Shown in pieces: positions 1-11,482 of a DNA stretch of 64,000 nucleotides. The position numbers and the translations under genes are program-made. The stretch is from NCBI GenBank assembly GCA_019843655.1, contig JACDQD010000104.1:4712001-4776000 (forward strand), read 5' to 3'. Positions within the stretch are counted from its first letter, which is position 1. Every line of letters starts with the position of its first letter. The stretch is from Lethocerus indicus (Eukaryota; Arthropoda; Insecta; Hemiptera; Belostomatidae). Below the pieces are notes generated by a model that saw only the letters and a list, made by a program, of their open reading frames with translations, was not told where the DNA came from and did no database searches.

Positions 1-2428
1 CGAAAACGCTTCTTCCGAGAACGGCCCCTCCGGGCGGGGTTTTTCCGGTTTTCAATCCCCGGCGCGGTCCGTTGTTTTCCGTTTCAAAGGGGGAAAAATA
101 TAAAATCCAAGGCCCGGAGTTTACTTTGCCGGCGCTGAAGAAGACCGCCGTGCAAACATTTATATTGCCGGGTGAACGCGGCCCGTATCACCGCTGCCAT
201 AAGAAATAGTTATCTCCACTGTATATACTCCATCTCTCTCTCTCTCTCTCCCTATCTCTCTCTATCCCTCTCTTGGCCGACTGCATTACCTGCCCGTGTA
301 TGTAACAGCTTAGCGGACGGGGGAGTCAGAACATAGAGGCTGCACGTTTTCCACAACGGATATTCTTTCACATTCCGGCCTTTGAACAAAATCCACCCAA
401 CCTGTCGACCTAGGTACCGGCGCAATCAGTATTCGTTTAATTAATTAATAACCAGTCTCCCCCTTCTGGTTTTGTCTTTATGTAATAAAATAAACATTCG
501 GTACAAAATATATAAATAGATATTTGCGAATTTATTTATATGTTTTAAAATATATATCTATATTATAATGAAAAATAAAAATATAGTATTAAATGTATTA
601 ACCTATTTATTTTATTATTTTTTGTGATACAACTTTTGGTCCTATTGAAACCCTCTATAGGAACGCGCTGAATTTTCAGCTTCTGAGTACACGCGCATTT
701 TCGTTTCACCGACGCCGACTTTACAGGCTCTGTGTCGGCAAAGCGAAGCCCCAGGTTGAAGGGGCGCCGCCAGAAAGGCTTTCAAACAAACACTTTTTAA
801 TGCATTGATTCTCAAAGCGGCAGCGGCACGTTTTGAAGGGCCCAAATACAAAAGGGGGCCGAAAGATGAAAGTCCGCCGAGCGTGAAAATGCAATCGTGT
901 TTTATCAGCGTTTCCCTACCGCCACCGGTACAAATCATCGATCCGGCTCTTTAGATGATTTCGTGAATGTTATTCTCCCGCGTGCGTATATACATATATT
1001 ACACCCTCAGTCTTACATTTGTTTTAATGCACGGCGAAAGTGCAGTGACAGTTCTGACAGGATACCCCCGTAGAGACAAACTGACATAAAAAACTTGTAT
1101 ATTTTAACTGGTTTTAGTGTTACCAATTTTCAAATAAACGTTTTAAAAATAAAACAAAACTGCGGCACATCTCTTTTATTGTAATTCCCCTGGCATTGAG
1201 TCTCAAATCGAACTAAATACAAAACCAATCCTCTTTTGCCAAAGATATTAAGTGTGTAACATTAAAGTGCGAAGAGAGTTAAATGAATGAGATTCGGGCT
1301 GTGTAATGAAAAAGAAAGTAAGACCTGTTACTTTATTTTGTTTTGCCACTGATAATTACTAGACGTCGGAATCCCCAACAGAGCTTTTCCGACGCGACCC
1401 TAATCCCTGTGTAAGCCGATAAGGTAATTGATGCTAGTTAGTGAATGCGCATTGGAGAACACTGCCCGGGCTAGCAACTGGACAACCGGGTAAAGGCAGA
1501 GGCCGTTTCGTTTTTCATTATTTCGCTGATATTTTGATAATCTAATCTTAAAAATACACTCTAATATAAAAAATTAATGTACGTCTCTCTCCGAGTTCTG
1601 GTCCCGGTTGATGTTTTCCATATCATACGAAATTCTGCAGTAGGACGGGCTGAAAATGTAATAATGTCGGTACTACTAAATTTGGTAAAACGTAATCAGG
1701 GAGGGGGAAAGTGAATTAAAAGGAAACCCCTCGGAAATCGCCAGAAAGCGAATCGTGTAGAGACCCCCATGCTCCATTTCAGACGCTCGATAGGAGAACC
1801 AACAATGGAAACTCCTTGGAAAACCCGGCACAATGGGGGATTTAGAAATACCCCCTTTTACGGTCAACATATAGGGCTAGGAAATGCTCAGGAATGGCCG
1901 TATATAACTCCCATTTTATGACCTCTCGACAAAATGATCATAAATACTATAATCAACAATACAATTTGTGTATTCTGTAATGTTGTGGACGTAGAGTTGG
2001 CTTAAGGAAACCACGACCTATATTATACCGCCTTTTGTCGGTTATTTTAAATGAAACCGCACCCGTGCAGTAGCGGGTGTGCTACGCAGTCGTGATATTG
2101 GGAATTGGGACTATTGTGTTACTACACGAATAGTAATATTACATTCCTAATTAGGCATTAGGAAAACGTTGGCGACAGTGACAAGACATGATGCCCCGCC
2201 TTACACGCATAATGTACCTCACTAATTCACTCGCCTATTGCAACCGAAGCTGGCGTGAAGCCGAAACCAGTCGAGCATAAGACAGGAAATGGGGGCAAAA
2301 GGTCACTGGAATCATACCAAAATAATCCTTCTAAATGGGTGGATCGAACCTGACCATTTATTTTTGTTTATAAAGGAAAATCTTTTTAAAATCACCTTGT
2401 CGGGTGACTGCGTAGTGTCGGACACTGC
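1..2428. other. Intergenic, no gene seen
   Basis: The sequence alternates GC-rich patches (1-430, 640-960) with very AT-rich DNA (430-640, 1080-1380). A CT-rich microsatellite sits at 233-272. Short open frames on the minus strand (642-938, 1676-1870) have no recognisable domain and no splice context. A 25-bp hairpin with a 1-nt bulge lies near 2110-2135. I see no RNA gene or mobile element. Confidence 0.65.
233..272. repeat. (CT)n microsatellite, interrupted
   Basis: An alternating CT tract is broken by CCTA and ATCC interruptions. It is a pyrimidine tract on the + strand, so GAGA-type motifs fall on the minus strand. Confidence 0.9.
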
Positions 2429-2570
2429 GCAAAATTGGCTTTAAAATGTGGTATTTAGGCCCAAAAGTGGTTTTTAAGCATAAAATCGGCTCATTAATGC
2501 AGTTTTAAGGCCCAAAAAGTCCGTTTTTTGGCACAAAATTGGCTCTAAAATGCGGTTTTTAGGCCCCTAA
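2429..2570. repeat. Three degenerate ~50-bp tandem units
   Basis: Units begin near 2429, 2478 and 2530. Each runs from a GCAAAATTGGCT-like start through an AAAATGCGGTTTTTAGGCCC-like end. The first and third units agree almost completely over about 35 bp, and the middle one is more diverged. A 21-bp imperfect palindrome (about 2410-2430) sits at the left border. The same GGTTTTTAGGCCC core reappears at 7.46-7.71 kb, so this is a local repeat family. No coding potential is visible. Confidence 0.75.
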
Positions 2571-4892
2571 AACGACAGTTGAAAATTCGAAAATTTTTCG
2601 GTTTAGATTTCTGCGAACCTAACTCAAACGATATTGGGACACTACCGTATACCTCGAAATAGTTGCCCTACGCAGTACGCAATTTACAATAGCCAATTTT
2701 GCATTGCCGCGACAGAAATTTCCGATTAATCTTTTGATCGGTAGCAAGAACGATGGTACTAGAGGAGCGGGGTCAGGTTTTGGCCGGGGGGGAGGCGCAC
2801 GCGATGGATTTCGGGTTCTAAAATAAGTTAATTAATTGACATCGGGCCTAGGTAGGGGGTTGGGCGTTGTTGCTAGGGGTTGCGGCGTAGCCTGGCCTCA
2901 GTACCCACCCCTAACCATCCCCAGACAACTTAACCAACTCCCTATCCGGCCCAAACTATACCCCACATATTATAGTAGCCCGTGCCGAACTTTGTTTTAG
3001 TTCAACCTATCGAAGAACTTCCGCACCCGACCCGGCTTACTCAATTTCTACTCCGATAATTTTAATTACCCTTCCGCATTATTGTTTAACGACGCCCGAA
3101 ACCCGACTATCATATTCTTGCGCGGACTTGAACTAGCTAACCAGCTCCTGGTCTACAGTGTGGTACTGAGAATCGCCAATTTTGTTTACTAATGTGCAGT
3201 CCGAAGCCTAGAATTTATTCCCGTCTACACAACGATTTTTCTTCATGAAGTTCATGAAAGTTTACGGCCGAGTATACCATATCTCTATTGTTGGTTTTGG
3301 CATCAATCTTCATTTCTTCCATTAAATAATTTACGGAGGCGTCATTACGTTTGGCAAGAACTGCCGATTATTATAATAATGTCCGGTTACGAACATTCTT
3401 CACTTAAATATGACGAGTTTCAATTGTAATTTTAACTTGTTGCTGGGCTACGTTAAGATGGAAAAATCGTTTGCCGAAGTCAATTCCGAGGGAGAAGTGA
3501 TGAAGTTTAATAATGCAATTAATGTATTCCGAGAGTTTAGGTTTCGTTCCTGTCATCCTTTCTTCTAAAACACATAATAAATAGTAAATATAAGTTTACG
3601 TCTTTTGAACTACCGGTGGCCCCAATAGCCTTTTATAACTGCTGTAAACAGCTTGTTAAACTTCAGTTAGGTTACATATCTGACCTAGAGTTAAGTCGGT
3701 TGTTGGAGATGTAACCTTGAGCAGAGTGACCGAGTGGGTTCTATCTGCTCTGTTTAACCGGCTAACAACGGGGACCTCCTCCTCCTCCTCCTCCTCCAGG
3801 CGAGAGGCGTTCAACTCCTCTTTTGAATATTACAACCGATCGGAGAACACTAACTTTTAATTGGTCTTTTTCATAAGCCTAACAGCCCGCAGACTAATTA
3901 TACAGTCAGGTGACTGGAAGTTTCAGCCAGCTCCAACTACGCCTTTGGCGACTGAGAGCAATATCTACAGTACTGTATACACCGCAGTATATTAATATAC
4001 CCGAAATTAAAAAACAGAATCTAACTCTTTATATTACAGTTCTATATCATTTACGACTTTTTTGTTGCAAATATTACCAGTTTTAAGAGTGATATCAACT
4101 ATTAGCAATGGGTGGTATAAATCTTAGAACATTGGTCAAAGTAACTATACAAGAAGGCGATGAGACAGGGAACTATTTTTTTTTTTTAGAAATTGCCTCG
4201 TTTTCATACTCGTTATTCTTTATGCTTATTTATAGGAGCGGACAAAAATAATCAAAAATATACGACCGAGATTTAGAAACGTTGGTAATATGAGACGAAG
4301 ATAATTTCTCGTCCGCTTCTGAATGTACAATGTAAAGAGTGTTCCGGCCGAGGATAAAAAAGTATTTTAATTATTCACAAAGAGGGAAGAATACGAGTGT
4401 TGACAGTCGAGGGTGGTACAATTTGTCAGCGGTCGTCGTTGAATAGTGGCGTTAATGGGGAAGATGCCCGGATCCATTGTAGTGTCCCAATTTGAGGGGC
4501 GGTTCCCACCACCGGGGGGCAATCTGCCAACCGGAGACTCAAAAACCTCACAGCCGGCCCGACACTGTTATTTATTGCTCTATTTTATCATCGGGTCCTG
4601 AAGCGCGGCGATATTCCCCCCTCCAGGACGGGCGATATTCCCCTTGGACTTCGGACACGCCCTCAAACAGGAGCAAAATGGTCTATAGAATGTAGTATAT
4701 TACTGTGTGTAATCGCTTCAGCAAAAGTGCTTAGTCGAGATAGAACAAACGTTTAGTGGTTTATATTTTCGTTTTAATTCCAAAAACAATCGTTTGACTG
4801 GTCGATGATAATTGAAGGATGGAATTTGTCACGATACTTTTAATATCCCCCATACCAATGGAACTGACTAGCACAGGAAATATATATATCGC
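2571..4892. other. Intergenic, no gene seen
   Basis: 2860-3120 is strand-asymmetric (C-rich on +) and has a 63-codon stop-free run that I do not recognise. A (CCT)n tract lies at 3775-3797. A 20-25 bp direct duplication built on CGATATTCCCC lies at about 4606-4645. An A/T-rich block covers 3960-4380. I saw no gene, tRNA or element ends. Confidence 0.6.
3775..3797. repeat. (CCT)n microsatellite
   Basis: This is an uninterrupted trinucleotide tract of about seven units. It is not within a recognisable coding frame. Confidence 0.9.
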
Positions 4893-4937
4893 CAATGGCA
4901 GTACTGTATTTAATATAATCCTACAGCACTGCCAATG
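4893..4937 (-). other. Short imperfect hairpin
   Basis: The arms 4893-4908 and 4922-4937 pair over 14 of 16 positions with a 13-nt A/T loop. One + strand A-C mismatch becomes a G-U pair on the minus strand, so the minus transcript folds slightly better. The stem is too short for a typical microRNA precursor. It is listed because a much longer hairpin lies 60 bp downstream. Confidence 0.4.
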
Positions 4938-4994
4938 TAATCTAACAATATGCACCAGAAATAAAATGAATTTTGTGGCCAGTGATCTACAGAG

Positions 4995-5065
4995 CGTAGT
5001 TTTATCGATTTTCTGTCTCCTCTGGCTTGTTTGGTTAGACGAGACAGAAGATCGAGGAAACTACG
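4995..5065 (+). ncRNA. Candidate microRNA-like hairpin
   Basis: The 5' arm 4995-5019 and the 3' arm 5041-5065 are near-perfect reverse complements. Of 25 positions, 22 are Watson-Crick and two are T-G, which pair as G-U only in a + strand transcript. One A-G mismatch lies at 5004. Past a C-C mismatch (5020/5040) pairing resumes (5021-5027 with 5033-5039, including G-U), leaving a 5-nt loop. The result is a 71-nt stem-loop with about 31 pairs, the size and shape of an animal pre-miRNA. The lower stem outside 4995/5065 pairs poorly, which weakens a Drosha-substrate reading. I do not recognise either arm as a known mature miRNA. A relic of a small inverted-repeat transposon is the main alternative. 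It lies about 42 kb upstream of the only gene start seen here. Confidence 0.35.
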
Positions 5066-5070
5066 GTATA

Positions 5071-6587
5071 CCGCGTCCTCGCAGACCACATAACAGGTAT
5101 TCAAAACTATTTACATAGTGCATAAACATTTGTAGCATTAGGCATGTATTTACTGACATTTACGTATTCTCGTTCGATTATATAAACGACCATATGATAT
5201 AAATATATGCCAAATGTGTAACCTAACATAATAGTACGTGATTCAGTTCGAATTGATGTCCACTTATAACACTTTGTCAAAAAAAAAACTTCTTCGTTCA
5301 TAAAACGTATTCCATGAAAAATGTCTCAACTGTGTATTTTTATATGTTAGGAGATTAATAATTTGGCTTAAGAGGAAAGCATCTGGATATCTGCGATACT
5401 TCTAATCCGATTTTGACAGCCCAATTTGATACAATAGCTTGTAAGTGGCATGTCTAACGCGGGGCTGTCTAATCCAATAAACGCATTGAATGGTACCGCG
5501 TCCCTGGGACGATGATCACTATGAGGACGGAATTGGAGACAATGAGGGTGTACGTCAGCCGGTGTTGGCCGTGCTAGGGCAGGTCGTTAACCCCTGTTAA
5601 AGGAGAGTAGCCCCCCTCTCACTTCCCACACCCAACTTCCTTTATCTTAGAGCCGCCCTGTTTATCATCAAAACAATGCGTTTTTCCGACCCAACCAGCC
5701 GCTCGTCTCCCCCATCGTTCACATTATTTATAAGGCCATCAATCTCCCCCTATTGGAAGCCGACAATATCGCTCCAAGTGTCCAATCTCGGACTGAGATT
5801 GGATCGATCGCGCGTTCTTTTTTTTACATGAGCCTACTGTACAAAAGGAGTACATGTCGTCGGATACTTTTCCGTCCGTCGATTCGTTAATTAGTCGAAA
5901 GAGGTATTGCGTACCATCCACTGAATCAGAAATATTACAGTAGTCTGATAAAAAAGAAAAATACCTAGACAACGGGGACAGATTCAACAATGCCCGAACC
6001 GAGCCCACGGTGTCGAACACACACGTTTCTGTAATTTAGCAACGCGGTCGCGAGATATCCAAGAACTGTTTGCGGATTTGTAAACCTGATACAATTCCGT
6101 ATGTTTTGATGTAAACATGTTTGAGTATTTCTTTCCGATCACCTCCTAAGCGGATGCGTCAAATACATAACGGGGGAAAGGTTTTAATTGCAATTACATT
6201 TGCGGTGGACTTTTGTTAACCGCAATGACGAAAATAAATAACTCCGTTGTGGGCGGATTCCAGTGTTATTGTCCGCCTTTGGTCTGTGTTCTGGACATAG
6301 TTATATTGGACGGCCTTTATTTATTGGAAATGGAATGCCGGGTTATTTATAAACGGCCGGCTTTCCTTCTTCGCCGACGAATCCCACGCCTCTATAAGCA
6401 GCCTGAGGTACGCGGAGGGCATAATTTTGATTTTTATTGGACATGTAACCTCCCCCCCCACCTACCGTCCACACAATTCACAAAATTCCATGATGGAATT
6501 CAGGGAACGCGGAATGAAGCCCGCCGGGGCCCCGGGACCAGCGGGAGGTTGCGTATTTGACTATAAAATCAATAAGTAGGCTCTACC

Positions 6588-6590
<3 letters not shown>
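5071..6590. other. Intergenic, no gene seen
   Basis: AT-rich to 5460, then mixed composition. The open frames at 5739-6020 (minus) and 6213-6560 (plus) carry no recognisable domain or splice-bounded structure. The GC content rises towards 6.2-6.9 kb. Confidence 0.6.

Positions 6591-6645
<55 letters not shown>
6591..6645. repeat. (AG)27 microsatellite
   Basis: This is a 55-bp perfect dinucleotide tract, the longest pure GA run in the window. It sits inside a GC-rich block (6.2-6.9 kb). It generates spurious Ser-Leu and Arg-Glu runs in overlapping frames. Confidence 0.97.
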
Positions 6646-6650
<5 letters not shown>

Positions 6651-7462
6651 TGTGAGGGAGAGGAGAGAGTGATATTGGAGGGGGGAGCGGTGGGCGGTCT
6701 CTGTTTCCTCCGCCTTTCCCAGACGCCGCTAATTTTCGTCATGGCGACAAACAATATTAACCGAGCGGGAAAACACCGGGGGTCATTTAACTCCTTTTTT
6801 AGCCGAAGGGGTAGCGGGTGCAGGTTCAGAGAACACAAGCACCCTCGACTAAGGCCTACCATAACCCCGACCCCCCAAAACGAATCATCCCACTAAATCG
6901 AGTTGTACACTTTCATAATGGGAAGTTCGAATGGAAGTTCGCGGACAGGTATTACAACTGGGATAACAATACAGTGATGCATTGACCCCGATGATAATTA
7001 ATTCCAATCAGCATAAAAAATGCATTGATGCGATCACATTATTTATGAATATAAACGGAGAAGTTACGCTTACGAATTACATCTCAAATTTTGTTCTCGG
7101 GCAACGCATTATACACATACACTGAGCAGTAAGTTTTATGGACATATTCCTCGGGCTTATTCACTTCTACTAGTAAGATTACGAGAACTTTATCTATATT
7201 TGTTTAAAATTAAAAGAAAGTTTAGTGAAAATGTTCGGAACCCTCGCTTCGAAAATTTCTAATGCAATTAGCAACAAAAATTTCTAAAGGAACAATAACT
7301 TTCTTTTATACTTCTAAGCCTGTTATTATTACTGTCAATGACCCATACCCGCCATCTTCACCGGGAAAAATGAAGAGCATTAAATGCGCCAATAAATACA
7401 ATTTTGTATTATTATGATTTCTTTTGTTAGTTGAAAATCATTTGGTGTTGATCATTACATTT
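6646..7462. other. Intergenic, no gene seen
   Basis: A GC-rich shoulder to 6900 is followed by AT-rich DNA. No domain is recognisable in any frame. Confidence 0.6.
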
Positions 7463-7708
7463 CAACACAAAATTGCGGTTTTTAGCCCCAAAAATTCAAT
7501 TTCAGTCACAAAAATGTGGTTATTAGGCCCAAAAATGCATGGTTAAAAATCGCATTTTCGGGGGAAAAATTTTTTTGGGCCTAAAAATCACATATTTGTG
7601 CCTATTAACCGCATTTTTGTGCATATTAACCGCATTTTTGTGCCTATTAACCGCATTTTTGGGCGTATTAATCGAATTTTTTGGGCAAAAAATCGCATTT
7701 TTGTGTGC
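7463..7708. repeat. Head-to-head AT-rich repeat array (fold-back)
   Basis: The left part (7463-7545) carries units reading ...TGCGGTTTTTAGCCCC and ...GTGGTTATTAGGCCC. The right part carries the reverse complement as about four tandem ~21-bp units built on TGCCTATTAACCGCATTTTTG (about 7599-7690). Arms 7506-7530 and 7576-7600 are inverted copies (21 of 25 positions), so the locus can fold back on itself. The unit matches the tandem repeat at 2429-2570. The overlapping 82-codon frame (7539-7787) is only a translation of the repeat. Confidence 0.75.
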
Positions 7709-8750
7709 CGTTAATCATGAACGGGTGCTTTCAGATTCAAAATTCCGGTATATATTGGAGCGCGGCGAAGACCGCTTGCTCGACTAACGGCGGGCGAGGT
7801 ATAATGCTCAGCGGGGTCGAGACGGCCCTCTAACAAATGGGAGTCATCAATTTTCTATCGGTTGGCGACGTCTTTTGTCCGCCACCCTGACCCGGATTCT
7901 GAATGCGATCCGGAAACCCCGCCAGGGAAACGCTTCCGACACCACCACGCCGGGAGAAGATTGAGAGAGGAACAGGGCGGAGGGAGAGAAAGAGCAGAAA
8001 TTTCTTCGTTTCGATGTTTCCACGATCTCCATTTCATATCCGCTCGTCAGTTCCTCCCACCGTTTTTCGATATTCGGACATAGTTATAAGGAAGTAGACA
8101 CGCAGACGCACGGCAGCATGTTGAGTTCATTTCATATCATTCATAATGTCCTACCTTATTGCATGCGTCCCACGAAGTGAACTATACCAAAGTAATAGCG
8201 ATATTCTAGGAAATAATAGGGAGAAAAACCGACGGGTAAAAAGACAACGAGACAGAGAAAATATAAGGGAAGAAAAAGAGGTAAAGATGAGGAACGGAAC
8301 ATTTTTTTTTATTTTGATTCATTCCATTCAGTTCGACGTATCCAAGGGAAAATCTTCTCCCCACAAAGCTTTTCAGAGCTTCCTAAAGGAGCGAGATCTT
8401 ACTTCTTGAATAAATGGAGACCGTCGGTTTCGATGAAGTTCCTCTTCCTAACCCGTAGAATTAGTTTTGCCCTTTCATCCACATTACTGTGGCGAGAGAA
8501 ACGGAAGAGAAGAGGAAGAAAACAGGTAGAAATTCATATTTACAAAATGCGTGATTTCTTACTTCAGTAAGTTGTCGCCTGTGCCTGCCCTCGAATTCAT
8601 GTCACGTTTAATATACGGTACATAACTTGATCCCTCCCAATGGGCACGTGTTGCCGCTAACTCTCACGTGTGCCAATTGCAGAATGAGGCAGCGCCTAGA
8701 GTTAACGGTCTTTTATAGGTCGGGATAACAGGGATAAAAATCGTTTCCGC
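7709..8750. other. Intergenic, no gene seen
   Basis: A small GC-rich block (7800-8050) is followed by A-rich DNA. A pair of CACGTG palindromes occurs at 8645-8650 and 8665-8670. The four overlapping frames at 7847-8097 on both strands are mutual shadows without domains. Confidence 0.6.
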
Positions 8751-8752
8751 GA

Positions 8753-9275
8753 AGGTCTTTTAGGACCGGCAAGTTCCCTCTTCCGACAAGAATAAATGGG
8801 CGCCTTCCGGTCAAAACATATTTCTCATTCCGACCTGTCCTATCGGTTTCCCACTTCCTTCCTCAAACAATGGGCCGACCCGTCTATTCAGGTGGGAAAG
8901 GAAGGAGGGTGAGAAGAGAAAAAAGAAATATTTGAATAGGGCACAGATATACAAAGCCACAGGCAACCACAGGTTAAGCCGCAAGCCGCAAGCCGCAATC
9001 CGTACCGTCGCATTACGTTGTAAATGACATCAATGAGTATACCAAGGACAACCGAAATATTGCTTCTTAGTTTTAGTATTATTTGCGCCATACGTATATA
9101 TATGTAACTTCAGATGAAAAATAATTTAAAGAACGTGCTATAAACTTGTCTCTTTGCTCAATATTAGAGTTTAGAGTGCTCAGTGTTAGAGATGTTCTTC
9201 TAGGGACAGGCGAGTCCTCTTCCTACTGGAATATGCGAGCGCCTTCCGGTCGAAACGTTCCAACCCGCCGTATCA
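8753..9275. repeat. Degenerate dispersed repeat pieces
   Basis: About 60 bp at 8757-8820 aligns at roughly 70 percent by eye with 9198-9260. Both contain GCGCCTTCCGGTC followed by an AAAAC or GAAAC tail. Between them, about 8987-9065 aligns with 12517-12595 (shared ACCGTCGCAT, then ATCAA-GAGTAT-CCA blocks). These look like old fragments of one or two dispersed elements. The family is not identified. A triplicated 7-mer (AAGCCGC) lies at about 8975-8997. Confidence 0.45.
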
Positions 9276-11191
9276 GTAAAAATTCGTGAGCTTGTGATTC
9301 TGGCAAATATTTTAAATTCCCAGTCACGCGTTCACGGTCTAGGGCATATTTCAGACCCGTCGGTAAGCCGTTCACGTCCCTCCGCATGCGTGTTGCCGTT
9401 CGAATGGTTCGAAAGGCTCGGTTCGGTGCATCGGGAAGGGAGCAGAGAGACCCATTCACAGCCAAGAATACCCCGCCAACAACCAAAAGTGGGCCTCAAC
9501 TAGAAAGCACCGCCGCTGAACATGATGACCGTCTTTCGAAGACGTTAATCGATATTTAGCGCCTGAAGATTTACGCTCCAGATACCCGGGGGCCGTGCCG
9601 GGCCTATTTATATATATATTCGATCGAATTTTTACGGCGGCTAATTGAGCGCAAATTTAATTCAATTCCAATTAAATATTACCGGACAATAAATACCGTG
9701 TCGGCGTTAATTATTTTTCCCGGAATGTTTTCATAACTCTTGTCGAATAACTGTGCCGCTCATACAATATACAATTATCATTCCTTGCCTTAGCAATTAG
9801 GCTTCTTTAATTAATTGCCTCTTGTTGGAAACGATTAGTACAGTTTACCATTTAAATTAAGAATTCGAATAATGCCCATTCAGGATTTTCCGTGAGTGAA
9901 ATAACACTTTTAAAGTACAATAGCAACACTTTAAATAACACGATTGAATATTATCGCATAATTTTAGGAAATTTACAAAGACTACAGAATCCTAGTTGTT
10001 GAGGTTAATAACTAAATACGAGAGATATGAAAATATTTTCGGGATTAAGGGAGAAAAATATCAGGAAGAGTAAGGCGAAATTTTTCATATTTAGAAAATG
10101 TTCAAAGTGAGGAACACTTTTTTCAAAAAGAGTATTGATAGTTTTCTTATACTTTTCGATTGTAATCTATTGTATTTCTCTAAGCGTCAAACCGCTGGGG
10201 CCTCCAGCGCTGTGTTAACTCCCGCTACAAGCGTAACTAACTCCTCCCGTCGTTAGGTTTTACAAGCTTTATGATCAGGTTAAATCGTGCATAAGTGGGT
10301 ACACTGTTGCTGATGGGGCGTTCCAATAAATAAGAAAAAAAATACATTTCCCACTCGATAACCTCATTTCTGTCCATTCACTTAGCGCTGTTCCAAATCT
10401 GCACACGCATAATGACTCTTCAGTAGTTTTTCCAACACTGATATTAAAGAACGAATAGTATTGAATGGAAAACTCAAGGATGCTCAAGAAACCGAATTTA
10501 GCTACATACTCTTACCTAACACACAAGTCTTATTGTGTATCCCAGTTACGTCCAATCAAGCTCATCGCAAGTTTCAGTTCCGGACCATAGATGATGATTG
10601 GGGCCATTGTTTAAGGCTCGAGTGCTCGCTCGGCTTCGAATCTGTCTGGGCGTCCCGCCGTTATTAGTAGAGGGGTCGGTAAAAGTGTGCTAACAATTGT
10701 GCTTTCTCCAGCGGAGCATGGAAGTTCCAACGGTCTGTGGCGGCCGATCACCCGGAAATTTTTGTCCATATTTTCTTATATCAATAGAAAATTAGAAAAT
10801 TCTTCCAACTTTCGAATTTTTTTGCACGCGGCGAATCCACAGCAGAGAAACGGCGACGTACGTCGTGGGCCCGAAAGTTATGGTCGAATAAAACGTTATG
10901 ACGATTCGGCTACAATATTTTAAATGAAATATTTACATTAAAAAATATATCGGAAAATAAAAATGTAAATTATGTTATTACGATTATAATTAATAATATT
11001 GTCATCGCACTTCATAAAAGGATTAAAATACAATCTTAAACCCAAAGATAATTGACCCGGAAATTAATTAGTTAATAGAAGGAATTAGTTAATTCGGTGG
11101 ATGGCAATACAAAATGAAATGTCTTGCAACAAATGACCAGACTAACAATATCTGAATTAATCCACGCTTTAATTCATAAAAACAAAATTAA
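9276..11191. other. Intergenic, no gene seen
   Basis: The DNA is mixed to AT-rich and very AT-rich over 9600-10150. Short frames such as 10461-10667 show no domain. No splice-bounded exon was recognised. Confidence 0.6.
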
Positions 11192-11482
11192 GATACGGAT
11201 GATAACGGAGAAAAGCGGAATGGATTAATTAAAATAGATAAGCTACAGATCAAACAGACGTTATTCGACTTCCTGAAGGAGGTGCAGCGCTTTGAAATTA
11301 GGCCCCTAGAAGTAAGCGGAATACCGGATCGTTACCACACTCGAGTGGCACTGAAAAAAGGTCAGGACAACACAAGCCCAATAAAGTCCCTGGGACTTAA
11401 TTGGGTAGAAGGAATTCAGCGGACCGTAGAGAACAATGCCGCCTCGGGGCGGATTTTAGCCCGCCCTCAAGACGGCAGTTAA
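11192..11482 (+). pseudogene. BEL/Pao-like reverse transcriptase fragment
   Basis: One frame stays open for 97 codons between stop codons at 11189 and 11480. Read from its left end it shows, in the order known for BEL/Pao reverse transcriptases, a degraded YxDD-like box (DTDDNG, 11192-11209), a spacer with LFDFLK then RFEIR (about 11261-11302), IPDR, and SPIKSLGLNW (about 11372-11404). The last corresponds to the family's K-x-LGL-x-W signature. No start codon, protease, RNase H or integrase was found nearby. The expected upstream fingers/palm residues are absent, and the tail after 11410 no longer resembles the family. I read it as a decayed internal fragment. Assignment rests on motif order recalled from the family, without alignment. 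Confidence 0.6.
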
